NCBI GenBank assembly: GCA_005223375.1
Contig: RXOD01005280.1
Location: 1 to 14,943, forward strand
Reading direction: 5' to 3'
Origin: Amoebophrya sp. AT5.2
Lineage: Eukaryota > Sar > Dinophyceae > Syndiniales > Amoebophryaceae
DNA length: 14,943 nt
Of this stretch, positions 9,384 through 14,943 are shown one piece after another. Position 1 is the first letter of the stretch. Each line of letters opens with the position of its first letter. Below the pieces are notes generated by a model. That model was given only the letters and a program-made list of their open reading frames with translations. It made no database searches and was not told where the DNA came from. The translations under genes were made by a program, and so were the position numbers.

Positions 9384-9502
9384 TCCTTGTTGTCCTCGTG
9401 GTGCTGCTTCAAAGCCTGCTCCCGGTGGGTCTTGATCGTGTCATGCCGCAACACCACGGATCCCTCCTGCCCGGTTCGGTTCAGAATGTCGCCGCCAGGC
9501 AT
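9384..9502 (-). CDS. Small unrecognised protein, first exon-like segment
   Basis: An open frame from ATG at 9502 encodes about 40 hydrophilic residues (MPGGDILNRTGQEG..., then HREQALKQHHEDNK) and meets TAA at 9382-9380. Codon use is GC-rich at third positions, like the CFAP206 exons. I do not recognise the family. It joins naturally in sense to the segment at 9103-8935, giving a run such as DNKENLRVRK, but no GT donor in the needed phase lies before the stop, so the junction would be non-canonical (CT-AG, or shifted by the shared GA). Alternatively this is a complete 40-residue ORF, or another exon exists that I missed. Confidence 0.35.
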
Positions 9503-10236
9503 TCTATCCTGCTATCGCCGCTATTCTTTGATTTCGAATTCGATGCGCGCTGGTGTCTTCTCCAGATTTAACTGTGATCAGCGAAGATGAAGTATTACAA
9601 ACAGTCGGAGAGAGTCGCGAGAGAGAACGTCGCCAATGGATTTTGCGACCCCTTCGCCCAGCGATTGATTTGCACCGACCGAGACCACGACTCCGGAAAA
9701 GTGAAGGCGACTCGAATTTATCAATCGACGGTAAGATCGATGCACTCCAGGAGCCCGCTCTTGAAACGCTCCCCGACTCTGCCGAATCCATCCGCCAGAC
9801 TTGATCGGTTCCTGCCAAATCCATCCGCTGTCTGTCCAGCATCTGTGGATCGATGCTGACAACGAATCTTTCAAAATCCAAAACAAAAGTTTAACATTTC
9901 ATAACTCTGCGGCTTGTTGTCCAGCTTGCTAGGTAGTTGATGATCCGATGAATTACAGGCGGATGTCCGCGCACGCTGCCCCAACCCAGAGCGCTCCTCC
10001 TCCTCTGCCGGTGGTACAACAAACCGGATGAATTTGAATTGATTCATTACTAGCTTTGGGCTCGAAATCGTAATCGTAATCGTAAATCGTGAGTCGAATT
10101 GGCTGATACAAGAACTACTGTTGTATCATGGTTTCTATTCCGAAATCCGCCTCTGACAACGGACCTCCGATACCCCTCCGATATCGAGAATCGCATCGTG
10201 CATCGGACCGTGCTCTGACACTCCTCGCACCACTGC
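9503..10236. other. Stretch without a confident gene, downstream of CFAP206
   Basis: A minus-strand frame at 9881-9504 (starting MDFERFVVSIDPQ) is open for 125 codons but has mixed codon use and no recognisable motif, and it runs into the small gene at 9502. I do not call it. The stretch should hold the CFAP206 3' UTR and the upstream region of the small gene. A short AATCGT microsatellite is at 10065-10090. Confidence 0.4.
10065..10090. repeat. AATCGT microsatellite
   Basis: Four near-perfect copies of AATCGT (the last with an extra A) lie about 150 bp downstream of the CFAP206 stop. Likely neutral. Confidence 0.8.
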
Positions 10237-13200
10237 CTAGAGTTCGAACTTGAAGTTGGTGATTTTCATCTGAGTTTTGTCGCCGCGCAGGCCCCCCACG
10301 AAGCGGGTCCACTTCTCGGTGCCGATGCCCTTCTCCGCACCCGTACTTGTAGCCGCATCGCGCGACAAGAACGTCTGCGTTTCATTCTCCCGCCGGAACG
10401 TGCTCCCCACCGTCTGCGTCGATGACGTTGTCTTCCGCCGAATGTCTGCGATCGATTTCGATTCGCCGCCATTGGGATTCATTGTTGCGCTCCTTGCGAT
10501 TGCCAATTTCATAAACATCAGTGTGAGTAATAGTAAACGTAAACTGCACCTGCACACCACGGCCGAGAAGCCAAGATAAAAAAATGTAGTACCTGCCATC
10601 CTGAGCGCGTCTTTTCTCAGTTTCCACTCGTTCCACTCGTAGTTTTCGTCGATGTGGCTGTCGAGAAAGTGCGTGGGCGTCTGGGTGCTCCCGTCGTCCA
10701 GCTTCTGGGCGTTAAAATGCTCCAAAACCGCGATCAGAGAACTCTGCGGGAAGTCCTCGTGCAACCGCAGCAGTTGGATAAACTGCGGGTACTCTCTTAC
10801 AAAGAACGATGGCATGCGAGTAGCTATCGTCCCGCTTTCTTTTCCACTCTGACATGCATTTCCAGATGTTTTCCTTTGGTCAAGGTTGAAAAAGGTACGG
10901 GACGACCGTCGACAAGGACCCTATAACTGAAGTGAGGCGTGCAGGTTTCTCCACCCCGTCCTCGGTGGCGCTAGTCCTGGCTAAAGTCTGGATTTGCCTA
11001 ATCGCCGAAGGCGGCTTTCTGCTGCGGAGATTAATTTGCAAGCCCACCCAGCCGCAACGAACTCTTAACTTGTTCGCCGCTGAGAACCGAAAGAACGCCA
11101 CCAGCCTTTGAAGATTCTGCATTCATACAGTATGAAACTAAATCAGAGATTGCATGTCGTCTGGAGAAGTGGTGGTGCTCTCGCTTCGCCAGCGTAACTT
11201 GTAGCAGATTTCCCGCACGTTGAGGAAGGCAGAGGTCGGATCTTTTACGAAGTCCTGCATTTGCTGGAAGGTCTCGAACACGCAATACCTTCCCTTGTAC
11301 TGGATCACGCCCAGGCTCGGGTCGCCCGCGCAGAGGATCGGGAAGGGCTTTGTGCTGGAGCTGGCGGACGCGGGTTCGGACGTCTTCGTCTCCCTGCTCT
11401 GGACGTAGTTCAGCCGTTGCACGCAGTAGCCCTGGAAGTCCAGCGGAAGCTGCAGGAAGTTCGGTGTGTCGTCCGGGCTCAAATACATCGGGTGGTCAGA
11501 GACGACCAGCGGCGGGACGAACGTGTTGTTGCCGGCGGTGGCGGACGTCTGGTCTGCTGCCTTCGTGTCGAGGAGGGCGGGCACGGCGCCATGGACCTCG
11601 GTGATCAACGCCGAGATCTGGAGCGATATCTCCTCCAGAGACGGCTTCTCTGCGGAAGTAGTAGTTGTGAGACCGCGCTGGATCGCGGCCTTGAGGTCGT
11701 CGTAAATCTCCTTCGGCAGCGGGGGACAAAACCTGACACATTTGCTATCAACTTCGAGCCCAGTGCTTCTCGCCTACTTCATCAGCTTCGTGATGCTAAT
11801 GCTCTCTCTCTCATGCCTTGTAATGCTATCGTCATGATAGTGCATGGCAGCTCGGCGAACTGGAGGTGCGTAAGAAGAAGCTGCACTACAAGCCATACGT
11901 TAGACAGTTGTACTGCGATTTCTTGAGCAGGTCCCGAAGCTCCAGTTTTCCGGTGGCCAGGTGGAGGTCGAGGGTGGCGGCCGACATTAGCTTGCCCAGC
12001 GCGTCGAACAATGGATACACCTCCGTCTTGTTTAAAGTACCTCAGATTTAGAATAATGTGCTGACTCAACTACACTTGCGAGAGTCTCTAGTGGTGCAAA
12101 ATAAAGCACTCCAAATGATACTTCAACCGCGAACGCTAGGAGTTGAACTCAGTGTGAAAAGGAAAACCGTAATAACTCGATAAGCAACCAAGTAAAGTAT
12201 AGTAAACTGAGTAAGTAAACCACCTTTTTGTGCGTGGATTTTTTCCCCGAGCCTGGTGACGAGGTCGTCAAACTGCCTGCGGTGCTCCGTGAGTTTGTCG
12301 CTGAGAGTGGTGAAGTCCTCGAAAAGGTTCTGCCAATATGCGAGGCGCTGGCGCCAGTGCGCGAGTTCCTCGCAGCACTTGCTGGGGAATTTCATCGCCG
12401 CCAGACACTATGGAGCGGAACTTTTTCACCCAATTTTCCAGTTTTTTCGAACATTTTCCCAGGAGCCGTCGAGTCGGAGTCGGAGGCCAGGCCCAGGCCC
12501 ACCGAGCTCAATGACTAGACCAGAGTACGTCCTAAGTATTTTGCGGATCATCGTCCAGATAGTCCGTGATGCGAGGGGCTGGGCCGCCGCCACGCAGATG
12601 GACCAACGCCGCGGGCGGGTGGGGAGGACCCGGGAGGGGCTGTGTAGTTTCCGGTTTTACCCGCGGATGCTGTGGGAGCGGTTGCTGGCCGCAGGTGGGA
12701 AAATTTCCGTTCCATAGGGACCACTGGCGACACATCTCCGTCGAGTCGTCCACCTCGCGCTGCACGCCCTCCAGCACCTCGTCCAGCTGCTGCGCCGTCC
12801 ACACGGACTCCAGCAACAGAGGCACCGGCGTAGAATCTGTGATATTACAATTACAGAGAACATGCTGGTGAGCAAGGTGTCAAGGTGTCAGGTGTCACCT
12901 ACATCGCGGGGACGGAATCAATACCACAGAAACGGCGTTATGCGGCGAAGACCGGAAAAATAATGAAGTAGTACCGCTTCCTCCTTCCAGCTTCATGTTC
13001 AGCAGTCTTATGCCGAAGCAGATCCTTGTGAGTTCCTCCAGTTGCGCCTTCTTCTCCACCCCCGTAAGCGCCAGAAAGCGCTGCAGCGACACTCCCGTAT
13101 GGTCGGGCCAGACGAAGCGAGGTCGGGGGCGGTTTCAGATATTATCAGCTCTTGATGGGGGCGGTTTCAGATATCATCAGTATGCCGAATTGATGATCGA

Positions 13201-14245
13201 TGGGGGCGATAAGTAGGAGGAGGCGGGCCCCTCGCCGTTGGGGGGTAGATCCAGGCGGAAGTGGTAGGCGAGAAAGCCAGGGGGATGGTGATAGGACGAC
13301 CTCAAAGCAGGGCAAAAGACGGCGGCTAGGGTGGCCATTGGTTCTGGAGGTCGTGGTCGTCAGCTTCTATTATACTTTTTTACATAGGGCGCAGGAGTGC
13401 CACAGAAAATCGATCCATTGCCGAGAAAAGCTGCTCCTGCTTGTGCTCCTACTACCGAGCTCTTCTCAGGGCCTAGCCAAACGAGCCCCCAAAGAGCTGC
13501 CCCCCAAAAAAAAAACAAATTTCAGTTTCACTCACCGCTACTATCCCCTTCCCATCGTTTCGCAGTGCATAGCTTGGCATCACGCTCTCCAGGATTTGCT
13601 GCATCTCCTTGTCCAGGTGCTTTTTGTTGTGTTCCGTCACCTTCATCATGCTCGGGGTGCACGCCCGCTTCACCACCAACTCGAGAATCTTTCCCCACAC
13701 GAACGCGCCCTGCTCGTGGTTCAGGTGCACGGACCGGGACTCGCCCTCGCGCACGATCACAGCGATGGTCTTCTCCTCGAACTCCTGCTGCTCGCGTGCC
13801 AGCTGCTGCACTCGCTGCTCCCCCTCCAGCGCGGCTGTCTCGTACCTGTGGGCAGCATGGTGCCTTCACACATCCTCGAAAATTACGATGAATTGTAACA
13901 AAGTGATATAATGAATTGGTCTTTAAAAGTCAAAGTCAAACAAATCGAACGGATATATGAGTAGCTATAGCCCCAAGTGCTATGGTATCTATAATGATAC
14001 GCGGCCTGCAGCGCCAGCGTTTCCATCCCGGGCTGCTGCTTGGTGTTGAACAGCTTCTTCACGCTTTCCTCGACGACGGTGCGCGCCTCTGGCTCCTGCA
14101 GCCCGCCGGCCTCGGCGTAGAAACTCGCGGTGGATTCGTTGAAGATCGTTCTGGCCACCAAAGCCGCCAGCGACTCGGACACCGTGAGCCCCAGCTGGCG
14201 GCACGCCAGCACCAGCTCCTTCGTGATCGCGTTTAAAGATATCAT
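10237..14245 (-). CDS. CFAP206: CFAP206/FAP206 ortholog, cilia- and flagella-associated protein (nine exons)
   Basis: FAP206 is an axonemal protein of the 96-nm repeat that docks radial spoke RS2 on the outer doublet. The translated exons follow the vertebrate protein in order end to end. Landmarks are LNAITKELVLACRQLG near the N-terminus, KKAQLEELTRICFGIRLLN (exon 3), KTEVYPLFDALGKLM (exon 6), DPSLGVIQYKGRYCVFETF (exon 7), YEWNEWKLRKDALRMA (exon 8) and FVGGLRGDKTQMKI (exon 9). Proposed exons: 14245-14001, 13845-13532, 13091-12975, 12836-12661, 12407-12224, 12040-11914, 11732-11199, 10795-10593 and 10445-10237. They join in phase, all as GT-AG, giving about 702 residues; human is about 622. 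The ATG at 14245 fits the family N-terminus and the stop is TAG at 10239-10237. Least certain are introns 1, 2 and 4: exon 2 could end at 13536, and exon 4 could end at 12718 instead of 12661. Exon 9 carries the family's Ser/Thr-Gln-rich tail. It implies a motile flagellum at some life stage. Confidence 0.92.
12408..12717 (-). repeat. Terminal inverted repeats bounding CFAP206 intron 4 (introner-like)
   Basis: On the plus strand 12408-12431 begins CTATGGAGCGGAACTTTT. On the minus strand 12717-12694 begins CTATGGAACGGAAATTTT. They match at 16 of the first 18 positions and 19 of 24 overall. The inner end, read on the minus strand, is CCATAG directly before the exon 5 sequence TGTCTGGCG, so the repeat terminus coincides exactly with the splice acceptor AG. 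Excising exactly TIR to TIR (CT...AG, 310 nt) also keeps the CFAP206 frame. A GT-AG alternative uses a donor at 12660. I see no clean target-site duplication. TIR-bearing introns (introners) are known from some protists; that this is one is inference. Confidence 0.6.
13125..13180. repeat. 24-bp direct repeat pair in CFAP206 intron 2
   Basis: Two copies starting GGGGGCGGTTTCAGATAT, at 13125-13148 and 13157-13180, differ at one base and are 32 bp apart. A decayed third piece with GATGGGGGCGATAA lies near 13197-13212. The block sits inside the 440-nt second intron, close to its acceptor end, and has no coding signal. Confidence 0.8.
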
Positions 14246-14943
14246 GGTTGATGCGGGTGAGGAGCTACGGGTTGAATTTGATGGGCGACGGAAAGGATGG
14301 CGGCTGCGAGCGATTGGGCGATTGGACTCCGACTTCGAGCCGAAGTGCCGGGCTGCGGTCGACCGAGGGGAGAAGATACAGTTACAGATTGATCAGGAGG
14401 TTCTTGGGCGCGGGAGCCAGTGCAGAGAGCCTACCAGCGAGGTTCTTTCATCAAATGCAGGAGCACATGCAGGAGATGATTCGGCACAGGAGCTGCACCG
14501 ATTACGCCGGCCGACAGGGCTAGCCTATCGGCAACGCCGGCTGCTCCGCCTGTCGGGCTGAGGCTCCATTGTGATGTCTGTATTCATTCTGCAAAAATAG
14601 ATGGATCTAGATGTAACGGAGGGACTTTCCTTTATTTTGGTCGTTCTGAGCATAGTCGCGACCGCCGTAGCTATGCAGTTGGTTGCCATTGCTTTGATTG
14701 CTTATTAGGCTGCTTCCGCGGTATCTATTGCTTTTCGATCTCTCCGCGAAGTCGACCGCTCCCTTCGAGAAACTCAAATGTCACTCTGTATCAAGATATC
14801 GACGAGCGACTCGCTCAGCCTCTGGCTCTCTCAACGGAAACTCTCGCGACGGAAAGGCGATGGCAAAGGCAAACAGCGACGGATTTTTTTTTTTTTTTGT
14901 AGGGACCCAACGAGGCAGTCTTTTTTTTTTTTTTTCGTGCGTG
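14246..14943. other. Upstream region of CFAP206
   Basis: No supported gene. Open frames on the plus strand at 14248-14561 are Arg-rich and without motif. The CFAP206 promoter and 5' UTR should lie here. Two 15-base T tracts (14884-14898 and 14921-14935) sit at the far end. An 8-bp perfect inverted repeat, CCGACAGG/CCTGTCGG, lies near 14511-14560. Confidence 0.5.
14884..14935. repeat. Two T15 homopolymer tracts
   Basis: Runs of 15 T at 14884-14898 and 14921-14935 are separated by 22 bp. Read on the minus strand they are A tracts upstream of CFAP206. They could be nucleosome-excluding promoter elements or remnants of a retroposed poly-A tail. Homopolymer length in an assembly is error-prone. 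Confidence 0.8.

Noticed and set aside
9504..9881. Minus-strand open frame of 125 codons before the small gene
   Set aside because: No recognisable motif, codon use unlike the neighbouring exons, and no matching splice sites.
11261..11926. Plus-strand open frame of 221 codons
   Set aside because: Antisense to CFAP206 exons 6 and 7; the minus-strand frame aligns to the family.
13530..13536. GTGAGT as the only donor of CFAP206 intron 2
   Set aside because: A perfect-looking site at 13535, but pairing it with an AG in phase needs the acceptor at 13081, which drops the conserved-looking SLQ before RFLAL. A GT at 13531 with AG at 13092 keeps it. Left as ambiguous, not excluded.
1..14943. Bacterial or phage origin, operons, CRISPR
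   Set aside because: Coding is split by introns with conserved phases, an axonemal gene is present, and no regularly spaced identical repeats occur.

Overview
The window looks eukaryotic, most likely a flagellated protist. Coding sequence is broken by short introns (about 140-850 nt) and there is no operon layout. One gene is an ortholog of the motile-cilium protein CFAP206. Every gene I can support is on the minus strand. Same-strand gene runs, moderately high GC, and large secreted proteins that mix galactose-binding, PAN, sushi-like and cysteine-rich modules would fit an alveolate of the dinoflagellate/syndinian lineage. That placement is inference only.

Reading the minus strand from right to left: (1) 14245-10237 is a complete nine-exon CFAP206 gene. 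(2) 9502-8935 holds two exon-like pieces of a small unrecognised protein. (3) 8907-8419 is a partial extracellular-type gene (D). (4) 7441 to about 4996 is gene B, a secreted modular protein with signal peptide, Thr/Pro linker, F5/8-type C (discoidin) domain, Cys-rich segment and sushi-like module; its 3' end is unresolved. (5) 4309 to 1 is gene A, with signal peptide, alpha/beta module, galactose-binding domain, PAN/apple-like domain, a second alpha/beta module and a hydrophobic segment that could be a C-terminal membrane anchor at the window edge.

Genes A and B, and probably D, form a cluster of surface or secreted adhesion-type proteins. A and D share a GG-x-x-SSS-x-V motif I cannot assign to a named domain. 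Their substrates are unknown. CFAP206 is an axonemal protein with no evident functional link to them.

Exon models were built by hand from frame, phase and homology. All proposed CFAP206 and gene A introns can be drawn as GT-AG with consistent phase. The donors are unusual: eight of fifteen read GTAC. One CFAP206 intron has an imperfect terminal inverted repeat ending at its splice acceptor, which suggests a transposon-like intron. A degenerate 12-bp repeat fills most of the largest intron of gene A.
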